From Streptomyces silvae (lineage in GTDB: Bacteria > Actinomycetota > Actinomycetes > Streptomycetales > Streptomycetaceae), in assembly GCF_016745505.1 (NCBI RefSeq), contig NZ_JAERUC010000080.1, forward strand, positions 62,001 through 126,000: a stretch of DNA of 64,000 nt. The letters are read 5' to 3'. Within the stretch, counting starts at the first letter, position 1. Each line of letters starts with the position of its first letter. This document shows positions 55,541 through 64,000 of the stretch, in pieces. A program made the translations under genes and the position numbers. The notes under the pieces are model-generated. The model was not told the DNA's origin, made no database searches, and saw nothing but the letters and a program-made list of their open reading frames with translations.

Positions 55541-56914
55541 TCACGAGGACGCCGGGCCGCCCTGCTCCCCGCGGCCGAGCCGCTCACGGACCCGGTCGGC
55601 CACATCGGCGTAGCGCGCCTCCGCGCCGTACCGCGTGGGTTCGTAGTAACGCCTGCCGCGGACGGCGTCCGGGGCGTACTCCTGGGCGGCGATGCCGCCG
55701 GGCACGTCGTGCGGGTAGACATAGCCCTGGGCGTGGCCCAGCTTGGCGGCGCCCTTGTAGTGGCCGTCGCGCAGATGGGCCGGGACCGGGCCCGCGAGGC
55801 CCCGGCGCACGTCGTCCTGCGCGGCGGAGATCGCCAGGGTCGCCGCGTTGGACTTGGGGGCGAGCGCCAGCGCGATCGTGGCGTGGCTGAGGGTGAGCGC
55901 CGCCTCCGGGAAGCCGATCATGGCGACGGCCTGGGCGGCCGCCACCGCCGTGGGCAGCGCCGTCGGATCGGCGAGCCCGATGTCCTCGCTGGCGGAGATC
56001 ATCAGCCGGCGGGCGATGAAGCGCGGGTCCTCCCCCGCCTCGATCATCCGGGCCAGGTAGTGCAGGGCCGCGTCCACGTCGGAGCCGCGGATCGACTTGA
56101 TCAGGGCGCTCGCCACGTCGTAGTGCTGGTCGCCGTCGCGGTCGTACTTCACGGCGGCGCGGTCGACGGTCTCCTCCAGCGTCTCCAGCGTGATCTCCGG
56201 CTCGTGCTTGGCGAGGGCCGCTCCCGCGGCCGCCTCCAGCGCGGTCAGCGCGCGCCGGGCGTCGCCGCCGGCGATCCGCAGCAGGTGCGACTCGGCCGCC
56301 TCGGGCAGCGTGACCGCACCGCCCAGGCCGCGCTCGTCGGTCAGGGCCCGGCGCAGGAGCGCGCGCAGGTCCTCGTCGGTGAGCGGCTCCAGGGTGAGGA
56401 GCAGCGAGCGCGACAGCAGCGGGGAGATGATCGAGAAGTACGGATTCTCCGTGGTGGCCGCGATCAGCGTGACCCAGCGGTTCTCGACGGCGGGGAGCAG
56501 GGAGTCCTGCTGGGCCTTGGAGAAGCGGTGGATCTCGTCGAGGAAGAGGACGGTCTCCTTGCCGAAGCCGCCGGTGGCGCGGCGCGCGCCCTCGATGACG
56601 GCCCGGACCTCCTTGACGCCCGCGGTGATCGCCGAGAGCTCCACGAAGCGCTTGTTGGTGGCCTTGCTGACCACGTACGCGAGGGTCGTCTTCCCGGTGC
56701 CCGGCGGGCCCCAGAGGATCACCGACGAGGGGCCCGCGGGTCCTCCGCCGGCCTCGCCGACGAGGCGGCGCAGCGGTGAGCCCTGCTTGAGCAGATGCTG
56801 CTGGCCGACGACCTCGTCCAGCGTACGAGGACGCATCCGGACAGCGAGGGGGCTGCTGGACGGGTCCTTCTCCTGGCGGTCTTCGGCTGCTGCGGTAAAG
56901 AGGTCGGGCTCCAC
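55541..56914 (-). CDS. rarA: Replication-associated recombination protein RarA (MgsA)
   Basis: The protein has 457 residues from GTG. AAA+ motifs are '[20 protein letters not shown]' (Walker A), '[17 protein letters not shown]' (Walker B) and '[20 protein letters not shown]' (sensor 1). The N-terminal '[20 protein letters not shown]' and the C-terminal tetramerisation part ('[20 protein letters not shown]') are characteristic. It acts at stalled replication forks. It is convergent with the DUF2470 gene, 10 bp apart. Confidence 0.96.
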   Translation of the reverse strand: MEPDLFTAAAEDRQEKDPSSSPLAVRMRPRTLDEVVGQQHLLKQGSPLRRLVGEAGGGPAGPSSVILWGPPGTGKTTLAYVVSKATNKRFVELSAITAGVKEVRAVIEGARRATGGFGKETVLFLDEIHRFSKAQQDSLLPAVENRWVTLIAATTENPYFSIISPLLSRSLLLTLEPLTDEDLRALLRRALTDERGLGGAVTLPEAAESHLLRIAGGDARRALTALEAAAGAALAKHEPEITLETLEETVDRAAVKYDRDGDQHYDVASALIKSIRGSDVDAALHYLARMIEAGEDPRFIARRLMISASEDIGLADPTALPTAVAAAQAVAMIGFPEAALTLSHATIALALAPKSNAATLAISAAQDDVRRGLAGPVPAHLRDGHYKGAAKLGHAQGYVYPHDVPGGIAAQEYAPDAVRGRRYYEPTRYGAEARYADVADRVRERLGRGEQGGPASS

Positions 56915-56956
56915 GTCGAGAAGCCTATGTCACCCCACTGACAAGGCCTCCCGGCG

Positions 56957-57592
56957 TCAGCTGGTCCAGAAGTCCCACCAGCGGGTCAGGATCAGCATGC
57001 CGATGATCCCGATCCAGAGGACCGGCGGCACCCAGTGGAACTCGGTGAGGGTGTTCCGCAGCCAGGCGGGGGCGGGCAGGATGCCGTGCTTGATGTTGTG
57101 CGTGGTGACGTAGCAGAACATGAAGATCGTGGCGACCCAGGCCAGGCAGCACCAGAGGCAGAGCGAGTTGATGTTGTACAGCGACTGGTACTGGAGCCAG
57201 GTGCAGAAGCCCACGCCGAACAGGGTGCCCGCGTTGAGCCCCAGCCAGTACCAGGCGCGGAAGCGCGCACCGGCGAGGAGCGCCATGCCGATGCCGATGA
57301 CCACCGAGTAGGTGGCGATGCCGAGCATCGGGTTCGGGAAGCCGAAGGCGGACGCCTGCTCGCTCTTCATGATGTTGCCGCACGCGACCACCGGGTTCAG
57401 GCTGCAGCCCGGGGTGAAGCTCGGGTCCTCCAGCAGCTTGAACTTGTCGATCGTGATCACCCAGGCGGCGAGCAGCCCGGCCGCGCCGGTGATCACCAGC
57501 AGCAGTGCGAGCGCGCGGCTCCCGCCGTAGGTCTTCGCGCCGTTGTCCTCGTCCTGCCGGGAGGAGGGGTGGTCTACCGCTGCCATCGTCAT
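56957..57592 (-). CDS. Vitamin K epoxide reductase (VKOR) homologue
   Basis: ATG at 57592 gives 211 residues; a second ATG two codons later is possible. The longer frame upstream is antisense to the ABC gene. Five membrane segments are likely ('ALALLLVITGAAGLLAAWVI', 'MLGIATYSVVIGIGMALLAG', 'WLGLNAGTLFGVGFCTWLQY', and others). Redox cysteines are the CxxC in 'NINSLCLWCCLAWVAT' and the loop pair in 'PGCSLNPVVACGN'. Bacterial VKOR reoxidises a DsbA-like partner and passes electrons to quinone, supporting disulfide formation outside the membrane. No fused or adjacent thioredoxin domain is seen. Confidence 0.9.
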   Translation of the reverse strand: MTMAAVDHPSSRQDEDNGAKTYGGSRALALLLVITGAAGLLAAWVITIDKFKLLEDPSFTPGCSLNPVVACGNIMKSEQASAFGFPNPMLGIATYSVVIGIGMALLAGARFRAWYWLGLNAGTLFGVGFCTWLQYQSLYNINSLCLWCCLAWVATIFMFCYVTTHNIKHGILPAPAWLRNTLTEFHWVPPVLWIGIIGMLILTRWWDFWTS

Positions 57593-57730
57593 ATCGCCGT
57601 TTCCATCACTGAGTAGCCAGCCGGGCACGGGCCATTGTGCCGCACCGCCGAGACGGCCATCCGTTCGATGAACATAAAGGTGTGCCCAAACGAGGGGCGG
57701 AGGAACGGGCTCCGGGGGATCCTCCTTCGC

Positions 57731-58585
57731 ATGACAGAACTGGCGGTCGACGTACGGGGACTGCGCAAGCGCTACGGGGACCTGACAGCGGTGGACGGTC
57801 TCGACCTGCGGATCCGCCCCGGGGAGGTGTTCGGGCTGCTCGGGCCGAACGGCGCGGGGAAGAGCACCACGGTGGAGATCCTCCAGGGGCACCGCGGGCG
57901 CGACGGCGGCACGGTGCGTGTGCTCGGGGCCGATCCGGCGACCGCCGACCGCCGGTGGCGCTCCCGGATCGGCATCGTCTGGCAGGATGAATCGGCTCCC
58001 GCCGAGTTGACGGTACGGGAGACGGTGGAGCACTTCGCGCGGTACTACCCGAAGCCGAGGGACCCGCGGGACGTCATCTCCCTGGTCGGTCTGGACGAGA
58101 AGGCCGGCTCCCGGATCAAGGAGCTGTCCGGCGGCCAGCGGCGCAGGCTGGACGTGGCGCTTGGGGTGATCGGCTCCCCCGAACTCCTGCTCCTGGACGA
58201 GCCGACGACGGGTTTCGACCCGGCGGCCCGGCGGCGGTTCTGGGAGGTCGTACGGCTCCTCGCCCGCGAGGGGACGACGATCGTGCTCACCACGCACTAT
58301 CTGGAGGAGGCCGAGGCGCTGGCCGACCGGCTGGCCGTCATCACGGCGGGCCGCATCGTCGCCGAGGGCGAACCGGCCGCGCTGCGCGAGCGGTTCGGCC
58401 ATGAGGCCACCGTCACCTGGACGGAGCCCGACGGCACCGCCCGCTCGGAGCGCACCGCCACCCCGACCCGCACCGTCGCGGGCCTGATCGCCCGGTTCGA
58501 CGGGGAGATACCCGGGCTGCGGGTCGGCCGCCCGACCCTGGAGGACGTCTACCTGGAGCTCACCGGGCAGGGGGCGGACCGATGA
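57731..58585 (+). CDS. ABC transporter ATP-binding protein (exporter type)
   Basis: ATG at 57731 gives 284 residues; a TTG upstream in the same frame is less likely. Walker A is 'LLGPNGAGKSTTVEILQG', the signature 'IKELSGGQRRRLDVALGVIG' and Walker B 'LLLLDEPTTGFDPAARR', with 'THYLEEAEALADR' after it. It belongs to the ABC-2 class that includes drug and antibiotic exporters. The permease gene follows with a 4-nt overlap. The cargo is unknown. Confidence 0.93.
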   Translation: MTELAVDVRGLRKRYGDLTAVDGLDLRIRPGEVFGLLGPNGAGKSTTVEILQGHRGRDGGTVRVLGADPATADRRWRSRIGIVWQDESAPAELTVRETVEHFARYYPKPRDPRDVISLVGLDEKAGSRIKELSGGQRRRLDVALGVIGSPELLLLDEPTTGFDPAARRRFWEVVRLLAREGTTIVLTTHYLEEAEALADRLAVITAGRIVAEGEPAALRERFGHEATVTWTEPDGTARSERTATPTRTVAGLIARFDGEIPGLRVGRPTLEDVYLELTGQGADR

Positions 58586-59439
58586 GCGAGGCGGACACCA
58601 CCCCGGCGGCCGCGACCGGCACCACGCCGGACGCGGGCGAGGCCGTACTCCCCGGAGCCTGGCGGCTGGGCCTGCGGCGGGGAGCGCTGGAGCTGAAGCA
58701 GTTCTTCCGCCAACGGGACCAGGTTCTCTTCACGTTCGCCTTCCCCGTGGTGTTCCTGACGCTCTTCGCGTCGATCTTCAGCGACGACGTCGAGGGCGCG
58801 GGCATCACCGCCTCCCAGCTGTACGTCGCCTCGATGCTCGCCGCGGGCGTCATGTCGACGAGTTTCCAGTCGCTCGGCATCTCGATAGCGATCGAACGGG
58901 ACGAGAAGGTGCTGCGCCGGCTGCGCGGCACACCGATGCCGGTGGCCGCCTACTTCCTCGGCAAGGTGTGGCTGGTCCTGGTGACCTGCCTCATGGAGGC
59001 GGCCGTGCTGCTGCTGATCGGCACGGTGGCGTTCGGCGTCTCCCTGCCTTCGGACCTCACCCGCTGGCTGACCTTCGGCTGGGTCTTCCTGCTCGGCATC
59101 ACCGGGTGCGCGCTGCTGGGCATCGCGATCAGCAGCCTGCCGAGGACGGGCCGGAGCGCGAGCTCGGTGGTCGTCCTGCCCTTCCTCGTCCTGCAGTTCA
59201 TCTCCGGCGTCTACATCCCGATCGGCGACCTGCCGGGCTGGCTGGCCGGCATCGGGGCGCTGTTCCCGCTGAAGTGGATGTGCCAGGGATTCCGCTCGGT
59301 CTTCCTGCCCGACTCCGCAGCCGTCATCGAGCAGGCGGGCTCCTGGGAACCGGGCAGGACCGCCCTGGTGCTGGCGGCCTGGTGCCTGGGCGGTCTGGTC
59401 CTGTGCCTGCTCACCTTCCGGTGGCACGGCCGGCGCTGA
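58582..59439 (+). CDS. ABC-2 type transporter permease
   Basis: The protein has 285 residues; the ATG overlaps the ATPase stop by 4 nt. About six membrane segments are seen ('LFTFAFPVVFLTLFASIFSD', 'VWLVLVTCLMEAAVLLLIGT', 'FLLGITGCALLGIAISSLP', 'VVVLPFLVLQFISGVYIPIG', and others) with the ABC2_membrane pattern. It would form a dimer with two copies of the ATPase. It exports an unknown compound. It ends at a bidirectional hairpin. Confidence 0.92.
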   Translation: MSEADTTPAAATGTTPDAGEAVLPGAWRLGLRRGALELKQFFRQRDQVLFTFAFPVVFLTLFASIFSDDVEGAGITASQLYVASMLAAGVMSTSFQSLGISIAIERDEKVLRRLRGTPMPVAAYFLGKVWLVLVTCLMEAAVLLLIGTVAFGVSLPSDLTRWLTFGWVFLLGITGCALLGIAISSLPRTGRSASSVVVLPFLVLQFISGVYIPIGDLPGWLAGIGALFPLKWMCQGFRSVFLPDSAAVIEQAGSWEPGRTALVLAAWCLGGLVLCLLTFRWHGRR

Positions 59440-59446
59440 ACGCGCG

Positions 59447-59477
59447 TGTGCCCGCCCGGACGGACCGGGCGGGCACA
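59447..59477. terminator. Bidirectional terminator between ABC permease and hisS
   Basis: TGTGCCCGCCCGG (59447-59459) and CCGGGCGGGCACA (59465-59477) form a perfect 13-bp stem with a 5-nt loop between two convergent genes. Confidence 0.75.
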
Positions 59478-59499
59478 AGGCGGTGGGACGCGGGGTGGG

Positions 59500-60762
59500 T
59501 CAGGCCAGTCTGGCCCGCACCGTGGCCACGAGGGCGTCGAGCGCGACGGGCTCCTGCTCGCCGGACTCCATGTCCTTGAGCTGGACCGCGCCCTCGGCGA
59601 GGTCACGCTCGCCGGCCACGATCGTGAAGCGGGCACCGGAGCGGTTCGCGCTCTTCATCGCGCCCTTGAGGCCCCGGCCGCCGAACGCGAAGTCCGTCGC
59701 GACCCCGGCCTTCCGCAACTCGGTGACCAGGCCGAAGAGCACCCGCCGCGCCTCGTCGCCGAGCGGTACGGCGTACACGCTGGTGGTGGCGGGGACGTCG
59801 ACCTCGATGCCCTCCGCCTCCAGGGCGAGCACCGTACGGTCCACACCGAGCGCCCAGCCGACGGACGGCAGTGCGGGACCGCCGATCATCTCGGACAGCC
59901 CGTCGTACCGGCCGCCGCCGCCCACCGCGGACTGGGAGCCCAGACCGTCGTGGACGAACTCGAAGGTCGTACGGGTGTAGTAGTCGAGGCCGCGGACCAG
60001 CTTCTCGTCGTCCTCGTACACCACACCGGCCGCCGTCAGCAGGTCGCGGACCTCCTCGTGGTACGCCTTGCAGCCGTCGCAGAGGAAGTCGCGCAGCATC
60101 GGGGCGCCGGTGAGCTGCTTCTGGACGTCGGGCCGCTTGTCGTCGAGGACCCGGAGCGGGTTGATCTCGATGCGGCGGCGGGTCTCCTCGTCGAGGTCGA
60201 GGTCGCGCAGGAACGTCTGGAGCGCCTCGCGGTAGACCGGGCGGCACTCCTTGTCGCCCAGCGAGTTCAGCAGGATGCGGAACTGCCGGAGGCCGAGGGA
60301 GCGGTAGGCCTGGTCGGCGAGGATGATCAGCTCGGCGTCCAGCGCCGGGTCCTCGGTGCCGATGGCTTCCGCGCCGACCTGTGAGAAGTGCCTGTAACGG
60401 CCCTTCTGCGGACGCTCGTAGCGGTAGTACGAACCGGAGTACCAGAGCTTGACGGGGAGGTTGCCGGCCTTGTGGAGGTTGGCCTCCAGGGCGGCGCGCA
60501 GCACGGACGCGGTGCCCTCGGGGCGCAGCGCGAGCTTGTCGCCGCCCTTGGTCTCGAAGGCGTACATCTCCTTGGACACGATGTCGGTGGACTCACCGAC
60601 ACCGCGCGCGAACAGGGCGACGTCCTCGAAGCCGGGCGTCTCGATGTAGCCGTAGCCGGAGTTCTTCAGGGGTGCGGAGATCGCCTCACGCACCGCGAGG
60701 TACTTCGCGGAGTCCGGCGGGATCAGGTCGTAGGTGCCCTTGGGGGCCTGGAAGGTGCTCAC
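59500..60762 (-). CDS. hisS: Histidyl-tRNA synthetase
   Basis: The protein has 420 residues from GTG. Class II motifs are '[20 protein letters not shown]', motif 2 '[20 protein letters not shown]', and the histidine-binding motifs '[20 protein letters not shown]' and '[20 protein letters not shown]'. The C-terminal anticodon domain follows ('[20 protein letters not shown]'). It charges tRNA-His. The start lies 15 bp past the stop of the metallo-beta-lactamase-fold gene, which is upstream on the same strand. Confidence 0.97.
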   Translation of the reverse strand: MSTFQAPKGTYDLIPPDSAKYLAVREAISAPLKNSGYGYIETPGFEDVALFARGVGESTDIVSKEMYAFETKGGDKLALRPEGTASVLRAALEANLHKAGNLPVKLWYSGSYYRYERPQKGRYRHFSQVGAEAIGTEDPALDAELIILADQAYRSLGLRQFRILLNSLGDKECRPVYREALQTFLRDLDLDEETRRRIEINPLRVLDDKRPDVQKQLTGAPMLRDFLCDGCKAYHEEVRDLLTAAGVVYEDDEKLVRGLDYYTRTTFEFVHDGLGSQSAVGGGGRYDGLSEMIGGPALPSVGWALGVDRTVLALEAEGIEVDVPATTSVYAVPLGDEARRVLFGLVTELRKAGVATDFAFGGRGLKGAMKSANRSGARFTIVAGERDLAEGAVQLKDMESGEQEPVALDALVATVRARLA

Positions 60763-60777
60763 GGTGTTTCTCTCTCG

Positions 60778-61464
60778 TCACATTCCTCGGCGGGGCGCGG
60801 CCGGACCGTTCAGGTACGGGTTGGAGGCGCGCTCGCGGCCGATGGTCGTCTGGGGGCCATGGCCGGACAGCACCACGGTCGAGTCGTCGAGCGGCAGGCA
60901 CACGCGGGCCAGCGACTCGAGCAGCTCGGCGTGGTCGCCGCCGGGCAGGTCGGTGCGTCCGACGGAGCCGGCGAAGAGCAGGTCGCCCGAGAAGAGGACC
61001 GGCGGGACATCCGCGGCCTCGGGCATCCTGAACGTCACCGACCCCTTCGTATGGCCGGGCGCGTGCGCGACGCCGAACTCCAGGCCCGCCAGCTCCAGCC
61101 GGGCGCCGTCGGCCAGCTCCTTGACGTCGTCCGGCTCGCCGATGGTCAGCTCGCCCATCAGCGGCATCCCGATGGAGCGGCCGAGGGCCTTCTCCGGGTC
61201 GCTCATCATGAAGCGGTCGTCGGGGTGGATCCAGGCGGGGACGTCGTGGGCACCGCACACAGGGACGACGGAGGCGACGTGGTCGATGTGGCCATGGGTG
61301 AGGACGACGGCGACGGGCTTGAGCCGATGCTTCTTCAGTGCTTCCTCGACGCCCTGGGCCGCCTGGTGGCCCGGGTCGATGATCACGCACTCCTCACCGG
61401 CGGCGGGGGCGACCAGATAGCAATTGGTCCCCCAGGCCCCGGCGGGGAACCCGGCAATGAGCAC
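60778..61464 (-). CDS. Metallo-beta-lactamase-fold hydrolase (glyoxalase II-like)
   Basis: The protein has 228 residues from GTG. The dinuclear metal motif HxHxDH is 'VVLTHGHIDHVASVVPVCGA', with further ligands in 'FGVAHAPGHTKGS', 'FSGDLLFAGSVGRTDLPGGD' and 'VLSGHGPQTTIGRE'. The family includes glyoxalase II and other thioester hydrolases. A place before hisS is common in actinobacteria. The specific thioester is not evident. Confidence 0.92.
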   Translation of the reverse strand: MLIAGFPAGAWGTNCYLVAPAAGEECVIIDPGHQAAQGVEEALKKHRLKPVAVVLTHGHIDHVASVVPVCGAHDVPAWIHPDDRFMMSDPEKALGRSIGMPLMGELTIGEPDDVKELADGARLELAGLEFGVAHAPGHTKGSVTFRMPEAADVPPVLFSGDLLFAGSVGRTDLPGGDHAELLESLARVCLPLDDSTVVLSGHGPQTTIGRERASNPYLNGPAAPRRGM

Positions 61465-61612
61465 GTTCGTCCTTAGTGTTCGTCCGACGAGGAGGGCCGC
61501 GGAGGAGGAATGCGGCCGTTCAGAGACTACCGGCGCTCCTCATTCCACAGCTAACCCATATACCGTACGGGCATTCCAGGACCGATCACACGACGTACAA
61601 GGAGACCATCCG

Positions 61613-62401
61613 GTGGTCAGCAGCGATCAGCGGCGGCGGCAGCTCGCCCGGGAGAAGTTCGAGCGGCAGCAGCAGCGCCGGGAGGAAGCGCGCCGGAGGA
61701 CCAGGCGTCTCACGGTGATCATCGCGTCGTCGGTGGCCGTGGTGGCGGTCATCGGCGTGGGCGCGTACGTCTCGCTCGGCGGCGACGACGCGAAGAGCTC
61801 GACGGAGGCGGCCGCGAGCCCCGACCCGTCGGCGTCGCCCTCGGAGAGTGAGAGCAGCGCTCCCGAGCCCGCGATGGAGATCGACAAGAAGGCCACGTAC
61901 ACGATGTCGCTCAAGACGAGCCAGGGTGACATCGGCATCGCGATGGACGCGGCGAAGACCCCGCACACCACGAACTCCTTCAAGGCCCTCGCGGACAAGG
62001 GGTACTTCGACGACACGAAGTGCCACCGGCTGACCACGGAGGGTATCTTCGTGCTCCAGTGCGGTGACCCGAAGGGCGACGGCACGGGCGGCCCCGGCTA
62101 CACGATCCCGGACGAGAATCTGACGGCGCTGGGCAAGGCGGGCGACGACGGTTCGGTGACGTACCCGGCGGGCACCGTCGCGATGGCGAACACCGGCCAG
62201 CCGGGCACCGGCGGCAGCCAGTTCTTCCTGGTCTACAAGGACACCAAACTGCCGCCCAGCTACACGCCGTTCGGGACCATGGACGACGCGGGTCTGAAGG
62301 CCGTCAAGAAGGTCGCCGCGGCGGGCGTCGCCGATGGGGCGGGCGACGGTGCCCCGAAGAAGACCGTCACGGTCGAGAAGGCGACGGTCGACAAGGCCTG
62401 A
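61613..62401 (+). CDS. Membrane-anchored cyclophilin-type peptidyl-prolyl isomerase
   Basis: GTG at 61613 with AAGGAG eight bases upstream gives 262 residues. A highly charged cytoplasmic segment ('RRRQLAREKFERQQQRREEA') leads into a membrane helix ('LTVIIASSVAVVAVIGVGAY', about 33-52) and a Ser/Pro/Glu linker. The cyclophilin domain starts near 85 ('ATYTMSLKTSQGDIGIAMD') with 'CHRLTTEGIFVLQCGD' and 'NTGQPGTGGSQFFLVYKDT'. It would help fold exported proteins on the outer face of the membrane. The gene is divergent from the hydrolase gene. Confidence 0.93.
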   Translation: MVSSDQRRRQLAREKFERQQQRREEARRRTRRLTVIIASSVAVVAVIGVGAYVSLGGDDAKSSTEAAASPDPSASPSESESSAPEPAMEIDKKATYTMSLKTSQGDIGIAMDAAKTPHTTNSFKALADKGYFDDTKCHRLTTEGIFVLQCGDPKGDGTGGPGYTIPDENLTALGKAGDDGSVTYPAGTVAMANTGQPGTGGSQFFLVYKDTKLPPSYTPFGTMDDAGLKAVKKVAAAGVADGAGDGAPKKTVTVEKATVDKA

Positions 62402-62542
62402 CCGTACGCACGGCCACCCGGCGTGGCGTCCCTGGAGCGCACCGGAGAATTTCAGCCGCGCTGAGTGCGGACAGCCGGGTGGCCGGTCGCCTAGATTGGC
62501 GTTGTGCAGGGCGGGCGCTGCCCGCCCCAGGAAACTGTGGAC

Positions 62543-62574
62543 GATGCACGGGGGGCGAACCCCCTCGATGCATC
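62543..62574 (+). promoter_or_regulatory. Stem-loop in the leader of the DUF349 gene
   Basis: GATGCA (62543-62548) pairs with TGCATC (62569-62574) and, inside, GGGGG pairs with CCCCC over a CGAA tetraloop (about 62551-62564). The hairpin lies 16 bp upstream of the GTG start and just before GGAGGAGG. Access to the Shine-Dalgarno may depend on it. Confidence 0.4.
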
Positions 62575-62590
62575 AGGTGGAGGAGGCGCT

Positions 62591-63820
62591 GTGAGCAGCG
62601 ACCCGTGGGGCCGTGTCGACGAGACGGGCACCGTGTACGTGCGTACAGCCGAGGGCGAGCAGGTCGTCGGATCGTGGCAGGCCGGTTCCCCCGAGGAGGC
62701 TCTGGCCTATTTCGAGCGCAAGTACGAGGGCCTGGTGGTCGAGATCGGCCTCCTCGAGCGGCGGGTGAAGACCACCGACCTGTCGGCGAAGGACGCCACG
62801 GCGGCGATCGAGCACCTGCGTCAGCAGGTCGACGAACACCACGCCGTCGGCGATCTCGCCGCGCTCGGCAAGCGGCTGGACACGCTCGTCGCGACGGTCG
62901 ACTCCCGCCGTGAGGAGCGCAAGGCCCAGAAGGCGAAGCAGACCGACGAGGCCCGTCAGGCCAAGGAGGCGCTCGTCGTCGAGGCCGAGGAGCTGGCGCA
63001 GAGCGAGCAGTGGCGGTCGGCGGGCGAGCGGCTGAGGGCGCTCGTCGACACGTGGAAGGGGCTGCCCCGTCTGGACCGCAAGTCCGACGACGAGCTGTGG
63101 CACCGCTTCTCGCATGCCCGTTCCGCCTTCTCCAAGCGGCGCAAGGCCCACTTCGCGGCGCTGGACGCCCAGCGCGAGGAGGCCCGCAAGGTCAAGGAGA
63201 GGCTGGTCGCCGAGGCCGAGTCGCTCTCCGGCTCGACCGACTGGGGTGCGACGGCCGCGCGTTACCGCGACCTGATGACCGAGTGGAAGGCCGCGGGCCG
63301 CGCCCAGCGCGAGTCCGAGGACGAGCTGTGGAACCGCTTCCGCGGTGCCCAGGACGTGTTCTTCGCGGCCCGCAGCGGTGTCTTCGCCGAGCGGGACGCG
63401 GAGCAGGGCGAGAACCTCAAGCTCAAGGAGGAGCTCGCCGCCGAGGCCGAGAAGCTCGTCCCGGTGACGGACCTGAAGGCGGCCAGGGCCGCGTTCCGGT
63501 CGATCAACGAGCGCTGGGAGGCCATCGGCCACGTCCCGCGTGACGCCCGCCCGAAGGTCGAGGGCCGGGTGCAGGCGGTGGAGCGCGCGCTCCAGGAGGC
63601 CGAGGAGTCGGAGTGGCGCCGGACGAACCCGGAGGCGCGGGCACGCGCGGCGGGTCTGACCGGTCAGCTCCAGGCGGCCGTCGACAAGCTGCGTACGCAG
63701 ATCGACACGGCCCGTGCCTCGGGCAACAACGCCCGGGCCGACAAGCTCTCGCGTGAGCTCGAAGGCCGGCAGGCGCTGCTGGACCAGGCGCTCAAGGGCC
63801 TGGAGGAGTTCGGCGGCTGA
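62591..63820 (+). CDS. DUF349 domain protein
   Basis: GTG at 62591 behind GGAGGAGG gives 409 residues. The N-terminal part reads 'VSSDPWGRVDETGTVYVRTA'. Repeated helical DUF349 units follow ('WKGLPRLDRKSDDELWHRFS', 'WKAAGRAQRESEDELWNRFR', 'WEAIGHVPRDARPKVEGRVQ'), with long charged coiled-coil helices at the end. DUF349 proteins have no assigned reaction. The acidic/basic helical make-up suggests a scaffold or nucleic-acid partner. The gene is followed by a strong hairpin. Confidence 0.88.
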   Translation: MSSDPWGRVDETGTVYVRTAEGEQVVGSWQAGSPEEALAYFERKYEGLVVEIGLLERRVKTTDLSAKDATAAIEHLRQQVDEHHAVGDLAALGKRLDTLVATVDSRREERKAQKAKQTDEARQAKEALVVEAEELAQSEQWRSAGERLRALVDTWKGLPRLDRKSDDELWHRFSHARSAFSKRRKAHFAALDAQREEARKVKERLVAEAESLSGSTDWGATAARYRDLMTEWKAAGRAQRESEDELWNRFRGAQDVFFAARSGVFAERDAEQGENLKLKEELAAEAEKLVPVTDLKAARAAFRSINERWEAIGHVPRDARPKVEGRVQAVERALQEAEESEWRRTNPEARARAAGLTGQLQAAVDKLRTQIDTARASGNNARADKLSRELEGRQALLDQALKGLEEFGG

Positions 63821-63864
63821 GGCGGGCCGAGGCTCGCCGGGCCGGGTCTCCCCCGGTCCGCACG

Positions 63865-63899
63865 AGGGGCTTTCGTACGTGACGCGTACGGAAGCCCCT
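63865..63899 (+). terminator. Terminator after the DUF349 gene
   Basis: AGGGGCTTTCGTACG (63865-63879) pairs with CGTACGGAAGCCCCT (63885-63899), a 15-bp stem with one G-U wobble and a 5-nt loop. TTTC follows directly. It lies 45 bp past the stop. The last 100 bp of the window hold no gene I can support. Confidence 0.75.
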
Positions 63900-64000
63900 T
63901 TCGCGTGCCGGGCGGCAGCCAAGGAGCCGTGAGGACTGCCGGAACCGTGCAGTGACCCGGGGCGGGGCGGGGAGCGATGATCACGTGGCCGGTGAGCGGG

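Overview
The window is very GC-rich (third codon positions are almost always G or C) and its gene order is that of a Streptomyces chromosomal core. The diagnostic stretch runs rsmB-fmt-HTH gene-priA-metK-coaBC-rpoZ-gmk-sIHF-pyrF-pyrD-carB-carA-pyrC-pyrB-pyrR-bldD-nusB-efp-pepP-aroQ-aroB/K-aroC-aroE-mltG-ruvX-alaS-rpsD-rarA-hisS. BldD, the actinobacterial sIHF and the many GTG starts with 4-nt stop/start overlaps agree with that. I see no CRISPR array, insertion sequence, phage, tRNA or rRNA gene.

Region 1 (1-12.7 kb) is accessory and catabolic. It holds the C-terminal end of a membrane-anchored protein, a GH6 cellulase-like enzyme, a DUF5995 protein, and a two-gene operon that looks like the lysine 2-monooxygenase / 5-aminovaleramide amidase pair (davB/davA). 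An Lrp/AsnC regulator and an aldehyde dehydrogenase follow. GuaB1 (GMP reductase-type), a stand-alone class I terpene synthase, a SorC-type regulator and ribulose-phosphate epimerase complete it.

Region 2 (12.9-17.1 kb) is a sulfonate/taurine-type sulfur-scavenging operon: permease, lipoprotein, ATPase and TauD-like dioxygenase. It is preceded by a 23-codon ORF ending in Cys-Ser-Cys, the kind of leader peptide that senses cysteine supply.

Region 3 (17.2-37.5 kb) holds translation, replication and nucleotide genes: rsmB, fmt, a helicase-dead PriA, metK, coaBC, rpoZ, gmk, the nucleoid protein sIHF, and a complete pyrimidine operon (pyrR-pyrB-pyrC-PH-like-carA-carB-pyrD-pyrF). A PyrR-binding element abuts the pyrR ribosome-binding site.

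Region 4 (37.5-51.5 kb) starts with bldD, whose promoter carries BldD boxes. A long leftward cluster follows: DUF948, DUF6167, alaS, ruvX, mltG, aroE, aroC, aroK/aroB, aroQ, a P-loop kinase-like gene, pepP, efp and nusB. aroK and aroB form one uninterrupted reading frame here. The pepP-like protein has changed metal-ligand positions.

Region 5 (51.7-64 kb) has an NB-ARC/TPR STAND protein, rpsD, a DUF2470 (haem-related) gene directly behind a near-consensus iron box, rarA, a VKOR homologue, a two-gene ABC exporter, hisS, a metallo-beta-lactamase-fold hydrolase, a membrane-anchored cyclophilin and a DUF349 protein.

Most of the sequence is ordinary core genome. The points most worth a second look are the aroK-aroB continuous frame, the helically phased repeats before davAB beside an Lrp gene, the iron box before the DUF2470 gene, the altered pepP active site, the Cys-rich leader and the hairpin between carB and pyrD. 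All family assignments come from reading motifs and remembered family features. No database search or alignment was run.
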